Source of the DNA: Bufo bufo
Lineage: Eukaryota; Chordata; Amphibia; Anura; Bufonidae
Length of the DNA stretch: 64,000 nucleotides
Direction of reading: 5' to 3'
Assembly: GCF_905171765.1 (NCBI RefSeq)
Contig: NC_053390.1
Location: forward strand, 584,686,471-584,750,470
In this document: one piece after another, positions 32,705 to 43,989 of the stretch
Position numbering within the stretch: position 1 is the first letter of the stretch
How the letters are laid out: every line of letters begins with the position of its first letter
The notes under the pieces: generated by a model
Told to the model about the DNA's origin: nothing
The model's database searches: none
The model's input: the letters and a program-made list of their open reading frames with translations, nothing else
Position numbers and translations under genes: made by a program

Positions 32705-33331
32705 TGTATTTATTTAAGTAGCAGAGCTGGAGAGGGTCCAGAGGAGGGCAACTAAAGTAATAACTGGAATGGGGCAACTACAGTACCCTGAAAGATTATC
32801 AAAATTAGGGTTATTCACGTTAGAAAAAAGACGACTAAGGGGAGATCTAATTAATATGTATAAATATATCAGGGGTCAGTACAGAGATCTATCCCATCAG
32901 CTATTTATCCCCAGGACTGTGACTGTGACGAGGGGACATCCTCTGCGTTTGGGGGAAAGAAGGTTTGTACACAAACATAGAAGAGGATTCTTTACGGTAA
33001 GAGCAGTAAGACTATGGAACTCTCTGCCTGAGGAGGTGGTGATGGTGAGTACAATAAAGGAATTCAAGAGGGGCCCGGATGTATTTCTGGAGTGTAATAA
33101 TATTACAGGCTATAGCTACTAGAGAGGGGTCGTTGATCGAGGGAGTTATTCTGATTGCCTGATTGGAGTCGGGAAGGAATTTTTTATTCCCCTAAAGTGA
33201 GGAAAATTGGCTTCTACCTCACAGTTTTTTTTTGCCTTCCTCTGGATCAACTTGCAGGATAACAGGCCGAACTGGATGGACACATGTCTTTTTTCGGCCT
33301 TATGTACTATGTTACTATGTTACTATGTTAC
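32705..33331 (+). mobile_element. 5'-truncated LINE 3' end (CR1/L2-like)
   Basis: The copy begins abruptly near 32705-32720 and ends in an 8-base tail repeat (TATGTTAC, three units, about 33307-33331), as in LINEs with short tandem tails. It includes the end of ORF2 (32769-33122) and a 3' untranslated region starting CTAGAGAGGGGTCGTTG. A second copy of the tail region lies inverted at 43852-43972. Confidence 0.8.
32769..33122 (+). pseudogene. LINE ORF2 C-terminus
   Basis: The frame reads LSKLGLFTLEKRRLRGDLIN then MYKYIRG, later RTRGH-like TVTRGHPLRLGERRF and FFTVRAVRLWNSLPEEVV. This is the conserved tail downstream of the reverse transcriptase in CR1/L2/Rex1-type LINEs, with no catalytic residues itself. 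It ends naturally at TAG 33120 (IKEFKRGPDVFLE near the end). The frame is intact over 117 codons, so the copy is fairly young, but the catalytic part of ORF2 is missing because of 5' truncation. Confidence 0.8.
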
Positions 33332-33847
33332 TCAAATGCTTGTTGTAATGAATATAATTGGAAATGCATGGGTAGCGCTCAACTACAGCCAAGCTTACCC
33401 ATAAAAATTCTGGTTGCCATTTCATATTGCACATCATTTTCAAAATCTGTTTGCTGTCATGCAAATATCCTGCTGTTATTTAGAAGGGTTATTAAATAAT
33501 GGTCCACTCAGTGACTCTTTTACACGGCAAGCCCATGCCAGCTGAGGAAAGGTCATCACTTGTACAAGGTCGGAAAACTACTCTCAATTCTTCTGGGCTT
33601 TGAAAAACCTATAGATGAGTGGGTGTTTCGCAAATTAGAACTCTATACAAATAACTGTTTTGTGCTAATTCTCCAGAAGATGTTTTAATTGAGCAAAAGG
33701 GCCACATTGTCTAGATATGGAAATAAAGCCATATAAACCATGTAGAGCAATTATAAATATATTTTTTATTTCAAATTGGCCTACATGATTTATGTGGATT
33801 TGTGCTCAGGCATGTAGCCAATTATTCTAGGTCTAGGTCTCTTTCCA
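33332..33847. other. Unassigned AT-rich DNA
   Basis: No repeat ends or coding frames recognised. The texture is like the unique stretch at 14106-15885. Confidence 0.4.
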
Positions 33848-33850
33848 TTA

Positions 33851-34157
33851 GGCTATATGCACACGACTGTGCCGTTTTTTGCGGTCCGAAAACCGTGGAT
33901 CCGCAAAAAACAGAAGCCGCCCGTGTGCCTTCCGCAATTTGCGGACCGGAACAGGCGGCCCATTGCCCGCAAAACAGACAAGAATAGGACAGGTTATATT
34001 TTTTTTGCGGGGCCATGAAACGGAGCAACGAATGCGGACAGCACACGGAGTGCTGTCTGCATCTTTTGCGGCCCCATTGAAGTGAATGGGTCCGCATCCG
34101 AGCCGCAAAAACTGTGGCTCGGATGCGGACCAAAACAACGGCCGTGTGCATGAGGCC
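33851..34157. mobile_element. 307-bp MITE with TTA target duplication (PIF/Harbinger-like)
   Basis: Inverted ends GGCTATATGCACACGAC and GCCGTGTGCATGAGGCC are flanked by TTA (33848-33850 and 34158-34160). The interior carries many GCGGACC / GGTCCGC inverted motifs. It sits at the downstream edge of a retroelement RT fragment on the minus strand. Non-coding; long frames through it are incidental. Confidence 0.75.
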
Positions 34158-34402
34158 TTAAATATGGGTATAGCTTCTAGCCCTAGCTGCTTTGTAAAAA
34201 TTCTAGGAATAAGGGACAGGTCAAAGGGTAACGCCTTAAACTGAAGACTATACCTTGATGACAAACTGCAATTCTGAATCATTGCAAATGACTTTGTTGA
34301 ATCAAACTTGTCAAAGATCTTATAGTATCCATCTTCAACTGAATAGACCTTGCAACAATTTACGACAATGCTTTCAAGGGACATGACGGATTTTGAAAGC
34401 AT
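34158..34402 (-). pseudogene. Reverse transcriptase fragment, DIRS- or Gypsy-like
   Basis: The minus-strand frame from 34402 encodes SLQFKALPFDLSLIPRIFTK. This matches the QF-x-x-LPFGLS-x-x-P-x-x-FTK block between RT motifs in DIRS and Gypsy-type retroelements, with Asp replacing the usual Gly. Preceding residues (FAMIQNCSLSSRY) also fit. The catalytic YxDD block should follow, but the MITE at 33851-34157 is inserted just there. Only about 80 residues are visible. Choice between DIRS and Gypsy is uncertain. Confidence 0.5.
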
Positions 34403-34496
34403 TGTCAGTAGTTATGTCTAAGCTTTAGGGATAGAGATGAGTGAATTTCTGAAAATTAGTTTTGGATCTGATTCGTCTAAATCAACCTTGTCTGTC

Positions 34497-34526
34497 TGTT
34501 TCTCTCTCTCTCTCTCTTTCTCCTCT
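34497..34526. repeat. TC microsatellite
   Basis: TTTCTCTCTCTCTCTCTCTT, next to hAT-like AATCAAATTG / GATTCG motifs at 34430-34640 that may be a decayed hAT end (GATAGAGATGAGTGAATTTC at 34431). Confidence 0.7.
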
Positions 34527-34718
34527 GTAAAAAATTTGCTGAATCAAATTGAAAGAAATTCCGATTCTAATGAACCTGAATAAAAATAATAATTCAGTCC
34601 ATATTTTGATTCTTAAAGATTACTGATGCGCTCATATCTAATTAGGGATAGAAGTATGTTAAGCAGACACCCACCTTAAGCGTACTTCTTGCATCAGAAC
34701 TCTGACTTGAAAGGTCCA

Positions 34719-35167
34719 GGGGCCAGATTTATCATGACTCTGACAGCTCACTCCACTTTCACATATGGCTAAAGTCAGTTTTAGCCAAGTCAGATTTATG
34801 ATCGGCCCTTTAAGACTGTAATAAATGTGGTTTGACGGTAGAAGTTTATCCGTCAGTAAGCAGCTTTACGAAAAAGTCGCACGTTTTTATGAAAAAGTCG
34901 CATGTTCTATTAAAAAGTTTCATAAGATAAGCATGGTCCTCACTGGAGTGAAATTGTGACTTTTTTGCGACTTTTTAAATAATCCCAATAGTAAATCTGT
35001 CTAGAGATTCATTTACATAAGAAAACACGCCCACTTTCAGAAAACTGGCGAGCATAGTGCAGAGTAGAAAAAAGTCGCAAATTTGTGCACAGTTTTAGCG
35101 TTTGGGACTTTTTTGGGGACTTTTTCACTCCATTATTCTGACCTGAGCTAATGATAAATCTGGCCCC
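34719..35167. mobile_element. 449-bp MITE
   Basis: Ends GGGGCCAGATTTATCAT and ATGATAAATCTGGCCCC are inverted repeats. The inside repeats AAAAAGTCGCA in both orientations. A target duplication was not clear. The end motif TTTATCA resembles the MITE pair at 12833-14097. Confidence 0.65.
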
Positions 35168-35384
35168 TTGACTTGTAGTCAGAATATGATCCTCTGGGGA
35201 AACAAAAAAATCTAGAGCTTGATCGTCTGTTTAGATGAATTCCAGAGAGTTGGTACGTCACAGATTGAGCAGTGTAGCAGCAGAGTGTTCTGTTGCTGCA
35301 AGCCCAGGAGAGTGTACCTCATCACATAAGAATGGCTGAAATGTGCAAGTAGTGTACTTTTAAAAAAAAGTGTTGCACGACTAG

Positions 35385-35645
35385 GTTACCCCCTTACCGA
35401 CAGCCCACTGTGCATATATGTCCTATCTGCAAATGCCCTGTGCAGATAGCACGTATTTACACCTGCAGGCAGCGCTTTAATCCCAGCGCTGATCAGTGCT
35501 GGGATTAAAGCTCCTGCTCCTGCAATCTAGCAGGTGAAGATTGGGTCCTGGCTAACAGACACAGGGGGGCCCTGAGGAGAAGACAGCAGTGGTTTATTAC
35601 CACTTCTGCCTTCTCCTGTGCCAGCAAAGTTAAGCAAAAAGCATA
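35385..35645. mobile_element. Fragment of a TTAA-type non-autonomous element
   Basis: Starts near TTACCCCCTTACCGACAG and holds GC-rich inverted segments (CCCAGCGCTGATCAGTGCTGGG; GAAGGCAGAAGTGG and inverse), as in the left parts of the elements at 27605 and 61617. The right half is absent. Confidence 0.4.
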
Positions 35646-36295
35646 GATGGGGTAGGCAATAACAAGTGCACGGTGGCACTAAATCAGGTGCTCGGCGGCA
35701 CCAAATCAGAAACCATATGTCCTACCACATCCCGGGGGGTTCCAGTGCACATCGATGAATCCAGGAGGGAAAGCAAAAAACATCCATCCCTAGGCTAGAT
35801 GATGATGTGGTATTAAAGGACAGGGTGGGCAAAGAACTGTCCCTGATATTGCCCTACAGGGGGGTGCTATTCTGGCCCTGATAGCCTAACCACAGAGCAC
35901 CTGCCCTGATAAGAGTGACCCCGTCCGGAACCTTACCCTATATAAAAATGGCCCTTGTAAGCCCCTAGCCCCTAAGCCCCTGACTTCCAGGTGATCACTA
36001 TATAGATCTGTTTTTGACTCATTGTAAAAGTATATTATATGTATATCACACTCCTGTGTGTATCACACCTATCGATAGCACACCTATACAAGTCCTTAAA
36101 AGGACTTTTGTGGCCCTATTAGCTAGCGTTTGGTGTCCCTAACAGCCTGTCCTTGCTCCACACAGCAACCTCTCCCTACACTGGCAAAAGACTGAATGTA
36201 AAATGGCGGCCAGATCAGGTTTATTTATAAGGTAGGGGGTATGTCCATGTGCTGAAACGTCTCAAATGGCTGTCCTGTACCACCTGATGGCTGTG
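35646..36295. mobile_element. Probable hAT-type non-coding sequence
   Basis: 35646-36050 is unassigned. 36130-36220 (CAGCAACCTCTCCCTACACT, AAAATGGCGGCC) is shared in kind with 160-290 of the hAT element at the window start (CTCTCCCTACACTTG, AAAATGGCCGCC). Borders unknown. Confidence 0.35.
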
Positions 36296-37110
36296 TCATG
36301 GGTCAAAGTTCTTCACAATGTAAAAGAATATGGCGGGCGCGAACATCGCCATATGTTCGCATGTTCGGCGAACCGCGAACGAGCAAAGTTCGCTGCGAAA
36401 CAACTGCCAGGCGAACCGCAAGGCTGTCTCTAGAGCACACCCTATCAGATCTATAAAGGCAGCAGACTCTACTAAATAGTATGGCAGCGACTGCAGTGCC
36501 AGCAACTTGGCCAGGTGGGAATTAAGCGTGCGCACCAGCGGATTGCTTTGCATGTAAAGTTTTTTCCTGGCCACACATTCGGTTATTGATGACTAATGAC
36601 AGAGAGAAGAAGGAGGAGTCTGAGCAGGAGAAGCAGAAAGTGATGATGATGTGAAAGACACTCACTGTACTGCTCATGGATGCAGCCTGGCTTCTGCAAG
36701 GGAGACCAGAAAAAGGAGAAAATTATTGTTACAGTAGCTACCAGCCACCTCTCTTTGCCCACGGGATGGGGTGATGCCGCTTCATGTGGTTCAATAGACT
36801 TGTGGTGCCTATGTTTGTGTTTGGTTGCCCATGGCTCATTTTACCCTTGCAAAGCTTGCACAAAGCAATGCTTTTGTCTGATAAAAACTGCCAGATGGGA
36901 GATACTGACGCAGAGCTAGAGGCAGCCAAGTTTGATTTAGCTTTGTCACGTTTTGGGCCTAATGCACCCACAGTGTCAGCGGCATCACCATATCCCGAAG
37001 CAGATATTGCCCTGGCATTTCTTTCTGAGTTACGTTGCCTTTGCTCTTTATTGCTGCAGCTGTCACCACCATCCTCCTGTGAAGTTACCTCATCCTCCGC
37101 CTCAGTACCC
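36296..37110 (-). pseudogene. hAT transposase copy 4, N-terminal part
   Basis: On the minus strand an acidic leader (about 37107-36990, TEAEDEVTSQEDGGD) leads to ALGPKRDKAKSN and the BED finger SPIWQFLSDKSIALCKLCKG with TTSLLNHMKRHHPIPW (about 36890-36750). Further on, after damage, SHLAKLLALQSLPYYLVESA (about 36520-36460) matches the block before the first catalytic region in copies 1-3. The sequence then collapses into hAT-end-like motifs (GTTCGGCGAACC, 36363-36375), so the catalytic core and dimerisation domain are deleted. The 37110-37330 stretch may be further leader in another frame. Confidence 0.65.
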
Positions 37111-37544
37111 TGATTGGCTCCTAGGTCCTGTCCAACACATAATCATTATAAGAGTCCTCACCTCCCTGCCACTTTTATCAGACTGTGAGATATCATGGTG
37201 GGCTCCATGGCCCCCCTCCAGATTCCCTGCTATGCATTTGCCCCAACTGTCACTGTTTCTGCCCCGACCGCCAATACCATGGCTAAGTGTGCCACTATTA
37301 CCACCACCAACATAGCTATGCATGGGGTTCCCAGCCTTCTCCTGAACCTCCTCCTAAGGGCAGTCCAAACGCTGACTGCTCTTACATAAATCATGAACAG
37401 GGATACTCTCTTGAGTATCTGTCGTAGAGAGTGGTGGGGTTTTGTTGCCACATCTTAAGAAAAAGGAACACAAAAAGAAGAATAGACAGCACTCCTGTTT
37501 GAAATGGGCAGTGGGGGGCGCATCTTCAAAGGAAGTCGTGTGCT

Positions 37545-37745
37545 TTCCTTAATAAATTGGAAATCTGTGTATGCAAAAATTGAGGTATGGAGACAGCATG
37601 TCCTTCATGTGAAGTTTATTCCAGATGCAATGTTTCAGCAATAAGCCTTTTTCAAGCATGCATACACCAGACATGTTAGGGTTTAAATACCCTAATAGCG
37701 ACATCATCAAAAAGAGACAATTGATCACTGACCTAGTATCACTCA
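37545..37745 (-). mobile_element. Penelope-like 3' end, minus strand
   Basis: Read on the minus strand: GTATGCATGCTTGAAAAAGG then CTTATTGCTGAAACATTGCA, then AATAAA (complement at 37615-37620). The CTTGAA-stem-GCTGAAAC arrangement is a diverged hammerhead-like core of the type seen at Penelope 3' ends. Sequence at 38166-38400 may be more of its 3' untranslated region beyond the MITE at 37806-38165. Confidence 0.45.
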
Positions 37746-37805
37746 AATGTCAAAGGTGAAAAACAACAGAGCAATAATACAAATAAATCTCAGTAAAGTG
37801 ACATA

Positions 37806-38165
37806 CAGGTGAAACTCAAAAAATTCGAATATCATGCAAAGTTCATTTATTTCAGTAATGCAACTTAAAAGGTGAAACTAACATATGAGATAGACTCATA
37901 CATGCAAAGCGAGATATTTCAAGCCTTTATTTGTTATAATTTGGATGATTATGGCTTATAGCTTATGAAACCCCAAAGTCACAATTTTGAGGTACCCTTT
38001 GCCCAGGGGATATGGATTAATTAGCTGACTAGAATGTGACACTTTGAGCCTAGAATATTGAACCTTTTCACAAATTTTAAGGTGCATTAATGCAATTCCT
38101 TTTATTTTGCATTACTGAAATAAATAGACTTTTGCACGATATTCAAATTTTTCGAGTTTCACCTG
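37806..38165. mobile_element. 360-bp Tc1/mariner-type MITE
   Basis: Ends CAGGTGAAACTCAAAAAATT and AATTTTTCGAGTTTCACCTG fold on each other, flanked by TA (37804-37805 and 38166-38167). Inner TTTATTTCAGTAATGCAA and TTGCATTACTGAAATAAA also pair. No transposase; a deletion derivative. Confidence 0.9.
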
Positions 38166-38399
38166 TACATTGTGTGAAGATAATTATTATATAATCCATA
38201 ATTAAGATTGTCCATACCTGTAATTGCATTCCAGATTGTCATTAGAGTGGTCAACATACTACATATGGAGCTTAGTTGTTATGTATTAGGAGGGGCCAAG
38301 CGCTGCTGGCGTGTATCGCCATATGATGTACTATCGTCCTGCGCTGTCGGCATACATCTCCATACAATATTGTCACGGATGATGTTGCAGAAAACTGGA

Positions 38400-39700
38400 A
38401 GTTATAAATAAACATCCGACTGACTTGATCCCAAACTAAGGAACATATGGGTGAGCCCTATAAAACCTCTAGAGCTCTCCCTGACTGCTCTGCCCATGCA
38501 AAGATCTTTATGATAGATAATGGCATGCCCTCATACCTAGTCTGTGTGACACCTGAAAACCCTATAATAGTGAGGGGGCATGACCACCGGCTACCTGCAC
38601 TTAATACGGAGGGAGTCAGGGTCACCTAGAATCAAGCCAGCACGGAAACACAAATAAAGAAAAAGACTTATCTGAGGAACCAGCAGTTGCAGCATCTAGC
38701 AGTGAACACAATCCAGGAAGTAGTATAAACCGCAAAGTGAGGAAGTATGGGAGGGAATATAAAGGGAGGCAATCAGTGCAAATAGATGACAGCTGGGAGA
38801 AGGAAAAGAGATGACAAAGTGAAACCAAAACAAAGAACATCATGCAAGAGGTACAGAAGAACGTCTGCCAGAGCTTCTCAGAGAGCTGGCGGTGACAAAT
38901 ATACAAGAGTGCCGCCCCCACCTCATGTGCAAAAAGGCTTATTGCCTCAGGATGCTGCTCCTTTAGTGAACAAAAAAGTCTTGCATGCGAGACTTTTTTG
39001 TCCAGTTTTCTTGACAGAATCTGTGACAGTGGTCTGAACTCAGATGTGAATGGATGGTATTAGATTCAAGTGTAGCATCAGCTGCACGTTTAACACACAA
39101 ATACATTGCCAGAACCAAGATCACTACATACATACATACAGCACCAGTACCAAGTTCACCATATGAATACAGCACCTGAACCAAGCCTGTAAGTCAAACA
39201 CAGCACCAGAACCAAGATTGTAAGTCAAATACAGCACCAGAAGCAAGTTCACTACATATATACAACACAAGAACCATATGCAGTACATATATACAGTACA
39301 TCACCAGATTTTAAAAGTTCAATACAGCTATTATTTGAGTGCTCAGCCTTCACCATATAAGCTTGTACAGTATATGGCCTGGTCAGTAGTAAAGGGATGA
39401 TAGGAGTTGTTGTTTTACAAAACAGCATGCTACCAGTCATCATCAGCTTTAGATCATCCAGGTGACTACAGCACTCTTTAAACACAGTCAGTAGAAGAAT
39501 AATCATTTCCATTTAGTCACTTGTAGGTGAAGTCTTCTCCATCTGGCTCAGGCCACCATGATGACATGTCCCAGCCACAATTCAGCTCTGCAGATATTGC
39601 CGAGATGTCTTCAGCTAACACATTGGCACCCTGCATACTAACACAAACTCCTCTTGGTGCCACAGGCTGTGTCCTGAACATAACAGAACCATTAGTGCTA
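38400..39700. other. Unassigned, probably repetitive sequence
   Basis: 38440-38940 has the look of retroelement leader or LTR sequence (GGCGGTGACAAATATACAAG, AAATAAAG) but no ends were found. 39110-39260 repeats CAGCACCAGAACCAAG loosely, with a CATA run near 39125. Nothing further is recognised. Confidence 0.3.
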
Positions 39701-39714
39701 TACACAGAGCTCCC

Positions 39715-40427
39715 AATGGTAGTGCCACATGCTCTGTGCCCTCTGTATATAGTACTACATACTCATTGCCCTCTGTATATAGTGCCACATGTTCTGTGCC
39801 CTTTTTATATAGTGCCATATGCCCTGTTCCCTCTGTATATAGTGCCATATGCCCTGTACCCTCTATATATAGTGCCACATGTTCTGTGCCCTCTGTATAT
39901 AGTGCCATATGCTCGTTGCCCTCTTTATATAGTGCCATATGCTCTGTGCCCTCCTTGTACAGTGCCACATTCTCTGAGAACTCTGTATATAGTGCCACAT
40001 GCTCTGTGCCCTCTGTATATAGTGTCATATGCCCTGTGCCCTCTGTTAATAGTGCCCCTAATGCTAATGCCACATGCTCTGTGCCCTCTGTATATAGTGC
40101 CACATGCTTGGTGCCCCTTAGTGCCACTTATATGTTTCCCTTTCATGTAATGCATCTCTTTATGTATAGTGCATCTTATATATGCCCCCCTTATGTATAT
40201 TGCCTCTTGCATGTGCCCCCTTTATGTATATTGCCTTTTACTGTATATGTGTCCCATTATGTATAGTGCCTCTTTAATGTGCCCCTTTTATGTATAGTGC
40301 CTCTTGTGCGTATGTGCCCCCTTTATGTATAGTGCCTTTTGCATGTGCCCCCTTTATGTATATTGCCTTTTACGGTATATGTGACCCCTTGATGTATATT
40401 ACCTCTTATTTGTGCCCCCTTTATGTA
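39715..40427. repeat. 30/31-bp minisatellite, segment 1
   Basis: Left half: 30-base units of TATATAGTGCCACATGCTCT then GTGCCCTCTG. Right half: 31-base units of TATAGTGCCTCTTATATGTG then CCCCCTTTATG. Open frames exist on both strands because the unit length preserves frame; they are not genes. The array continues at 42677 and 49031 on the far sides of two insertions. Confidence 0.93.
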
Positions 40428-40601
40428 CAGTCGTGGCCAAAAGTTTTGAGAATGACAAATATTCGTTTTCACAAAGTTTGCTGCTAAACTGCTTTTAGAT
40501 CTTTGTTTCAGTTGTTTCTGTGATGTAGTAAAATATAATTACACGCACTTCATACGTTTCAAAGGCTTTTATCGACAATTACATGACATTTATGCAAAGA
40601 G

Positions 40602-41620
40602 TCAGTATTTGCAGTGTTGGCCCTTCTTTTTCAGGACCTCTGAAATTCGACTGGGCATGCTCTCAATCAACTTCTGGGCCAATTCCTGACTGATAGCAAC
40701 CCATTCTTTCATAATCACTTCTTGGAGTTTGTCAGAATTAGTGGGTTTTTGTTTTGTCCACCCGCCTCTTGAGGATTGATCACAAGTTCTCAATGGGATT
40801 AAGATCTGGGGAGTTTCCAGGCCATGGACCCAAAATATCAACGTTTTGATCCCCGAGCCACTTAGTTATCACTTTTGCCTTATGGCACGGTGCTCCATCG
40901 TGCTGGAAAATGCATTGTTCTTCACCAAACTGTTGTTGGATTGTTGGAAGAAGTTGCTGTTGGAGGGAGTTTTGGTACCATTCTTTATTCATGGCTGTGT
41001 TTTTGGGCAAAATTGTGAGTGAGCCCACTCCCTTGGATGAGAAGCAACCCCACACATGAATGGTCTCAGGATGCTTTACTGTTGGCATGACACAGGACTG
41101 ATGGTAGCGCTCACCTTTTCTTCTCCGGACAAGCCTTTTTCCAGATGCCCCAAACAATCGGAAAGAGGCTTCATCGGAGAATATGACTTTGCCCCAGTCC
41201 TCAGCAGTCCATTCACCATACTTTCTGCAGAAGATCAATCTGTCCCTGATGTTTTTTTTGGAGAGAAGTGGCTTCTTTGCTGCCCTTCTTGACACCAGGC
41301 CATCTTCCAAAAGTCTTCGCCTCACTGTGCGTGCAGATGCGCTCACACCTGCCTGCTGCCATTCCTGAGCAAGCTCTGCACTGGTGGCACTCCGATCCCG
41401 CAGCTGAATCCTCTTTAGGAGACGATCCTGGCGCTTGCTGGACTTTCTTGGACGCCCTGAAGCCTTCTTAACAAGAATTTAACCTCTTTCCTTGAAGTTC
41501 TTGATAATCCTATGAATTGTTGATTGAGGTGCAATCTTAGTAGCCACAATATCCTTGCCTGTGAAGCCATTTTTATGCAACACAATGATGGCTGCACGCG
41601 TTTCTTTGCAGGTCACCATG
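40602..41620 (-). pseudogene. Tc1 transposase with DD35E spacing, lightly damaged
   Basis: The start ATG (41618-41620) gives MVTCKETRAAIIVLHKNG then FTGKDIVATKIAPQSTIHRI, the first helix-turn-helix. A TAA at about 41481 replaces a Ser codon. The second DNA-binding region and catalytic core continue in frame: Asp in KVIFSDEASF, Asp in FQHDGAPCH, Glu in PDLNPIENL. I count 35 residues between the last two, one more than classical Tc1. A TGA follows ENL where Trp is expected, and one extra A in the ACAAAACAAAAACCC stretch (about 40755) shifts the frame; the tail (EWVAISQELAQKLIESMP) then runs to TGA at 40602. Three lesions in all, so the copy is fairly recent. Confidence 0.92.
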
Positions 41621-41788
41621 GTTAACAATGGAAAAACAATGATTTCAAGCATCACCCTCCTTTTAACATGTCAAGTCTGCCATTTTAACCCAATCAGCCT
41701 GACATAATGATCTCCAGCCTTGTGCTCGTCAACATTCTCACCTGAGTTAACAAGACGATTACTGAAATGATCTCAGCAGGTCCTTTAA

Positions 41789-42476
41789 AGGGTTTCTATC
41801 ACTTTGTTTCACCTATTTAGCTTTCAGACACTAGCGATCCGCTAGTGTCTGCTTTATCTAACCATCCTAATATAAGAGCTTATTGTCCTGCCGTTTAGCT
41901 AAAAAAATAACTTATATAGATATGCAAATGAGCCTCTAGGTGCTATGGGGGCGTGATTAGCACCTAGAGGCTCCGTCTACCTTAACAAACTGCCGCCGCC
42001 CAGCGCGTCCCTCCAGCCCGCCCATCTCCAGCTGAAGCGATCCTCTCCGTGCGCGTCTCTGTTCTGCGCATGCGCAGTGAATGTCTGATCGCTTCCCTGC
42101 TCAGACATCTCCACTGCGCCTGTTCCTCGGAGCACTATGACGTCATCGGCGCAGGCACAGTGGAGATGTCTGAGCAGGGAAGCGATCAGACATTCACTGC
42201 GCATGCGCCGAATACGAGGAGCATCGCATTCCGGAGGAGATGGGCGGGCTGGAGGGACGCGCTGGGCGGCGGCAGTTTGTTAAGGTAGACGGAGCCTCTA
42301 GGTGCTAATCACGCCCCCATAGCACCTAGAGGCTCATTTGCATATCTATATAAGTTATTTTTTTAGCTAAACGGCAGGACAATAAGCTCTTATATTAGGA
42401 TGGTTAGATAAAGCAGACACTAGCGGATCGCTAGTGTCTGAAAGCTAAATAGGTGAAACGAAGTGATAGAAACCCT
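41789..42476. mobile_element. 688-bp palindromic TTAA element (Kolobok-like)
   Basis: Ends AGGGTTTCTATCACTT and AAGTGATAGAAACCCT are flanked by TTAA (41785-41788 and 42477-42480). Arms of at least 230 bases are nearly identical (one T/C difference near 41804). AGG termini with TTAA fit Kolobok. The centre holds GC-rich inverted TGCGCATGCGC and AGACATCTCCACTGCGCC motifs. Inserted in the Tc1 element. Confidence 0.9.
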
Positions 42477-42676
42477 TTAATGACAGCAATGAAATGCAGT
42501 GGAAAGTTTTTTTGGGATTAAGTTAATTTTCATGGCAAAGAAGGACTATGCAATTCATCTGATCACTCTTCATAACATTCTGGAGTATATGCAAATTGCT
42601 ATTATAAAAACTTAAGCAGCAACTTTTCCTATTTCCAATATTTATGTAATTCTCAAAACTTTTGGCCACGACTGTA

Positions 42677-43989
42677 CATTGTATTGCCTCTTATATGTGC
42701 CCTTTTTATGTATATTGCCTCTTATATGTGCCCCCTTCATGTATAGTGCCTCTTATATGTGCCCCCTTTATGTATAGTGCCTCTTATATGTGTCCCCTTT
42801 ATGTATAGTACCTCTAATATGTGCCCCTTTATGTATAGCACCTCTTATATGTGCCCACTGTGTGTAAAGTACCTGTTATATGTTCCCAGGACCTCTTATA
42901 TGTGCACCCTTTATGTATAGTGCCTATTATATGTGCCCCCTTTATGTATAGTGCCTCTTATATGTGTCCCTTTAAGTATAGTGCCTCTTGTATGTGCCCA
43001 TTTATGTATAGTGTCTCTACATGTCCCACTTTATGTATTTTATGTGCCCCCTTTATGTATTGCACCTCTTATATGTGCTCTCTGTGTGTATAGTACCTCG
43101 TATATGTCCCTCAATTTTTTATAGGGCCTCTTATATGTGCCCCTTTTATGTGTAGTGTCTGCCTCTTATATGTGCCCCCTTTATGTATAATGCCTCTTGT
43201 ATGTGCCCCCTTTATGTATAGTGCCTCTTACATGTGCCCCCTTTATGTATATTGCCTCTTATATGTGCCCCCTTTATGTATAGCACTTCTTATATGTGCC
43301 CGCTGTGTGTAAAATACCTGTTATATGTGCCCCATTTCTGTACAGCACCTCTTATATGTGCCCTTTTTATGTACATTGCCTCTTATATGTGCGCCTTCAT
43401 ATATAGTGCCACTTATATGTGCCCCCTTTATGTAATGCATCTCTTTATGTATATTGCCTCTTATATGTGTTCCCTTTATGTATAGTGCCTCCTATATGTG
43501 CCCCCTTATGTATAGTGCCTCTTATATGTGCCCCTTTTATGTGTATTGCCTCTTATATGTGTCACCTTTATGTATACTACCTCTTATATGTGCCCCCTTT
43601 ATGTATAGCACTTCTTATATGTGCCCGCTGTGTGTAAAGTACCTGTTATATGTTCCCCATTTGTGTACAGCACCTCTTATATGTGCCCTTTTTATGTACA
43701 TTGCCTCTTATATGTGCCCCTTCATGTATAGTGCCACTTATATGTGTCCCTTTTATGTAATGCATCTCTTTATGTATATTGCCTCTTATATGTGCCTCCT
43801 TTATGTATAGTGCCTCTAATATGTTCCCCTTTATGTATAGTACCTCTTATATAGTAACATAGTAACATAGTACATAAGGCCGAAAAAAGACATTTGTCCA
43901 TCCAGTTCGGCCTGTCATCCTGCAAGTTGATCCAGAGGAAGGCAAAAAAAAAATTATGCACAGGGCCTCTGATATGTGCCCCTTTTATG
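42677..43989. repeat. 30/31-bp minisatellite, segment 2
   Basis: Units of TATAGTGCCTCTTATATGTG plus CCCCCTTTATG with variants (TATAGCACCTC, ACATTGCCTC). A LINE tail is inserted at 43852-43972. Tyr/Cys/Pro-rich frames across it are repeat translations. Confidence 0.93.
43852..43972 (-). mobile_element. Very short 5'-truncated LINE tail, inverted
   Basis: Minus-strand copy of the 3' end seen at 33240-33331: GGATCAACTTGCAGGA, GGCCGAACTGGATGG, and a GTAACATA tail repeat (two to three units, 43853-43870). Inserted in the minisatellite. Confidence 0.85.

Larger units (their letters stand above)
40428..42674 (-). mobile_element. Second Tc1-type transposon, with nested insertion
   Basis: Ends CAGTCGTGGCCAAAAGTTTT and AAAACTTTTGGCCACGACTG are perfect inverted repeats flanked by TA (40426-40427 and 42675-42676). 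Without the 688-bp palindromic element and its TTAA duplication the length is about 1.56 kb, normal for Tc1. It is inserted in the 30/31-bp minisatellite. Confidence 0.93.

Noticed and set aside
34497..34526. Possible promoter pyrimidine tract
   Set aside because: A simple TC microsatellite with no downstream exon-like structure.
39527..40266. Long Cys/Tyr/Pro- or Glu/His-rich open frames on both strands
   Set aside because: They are translations of the 30-bp minisatellite, whose unit length keeps the frame open in several phases.
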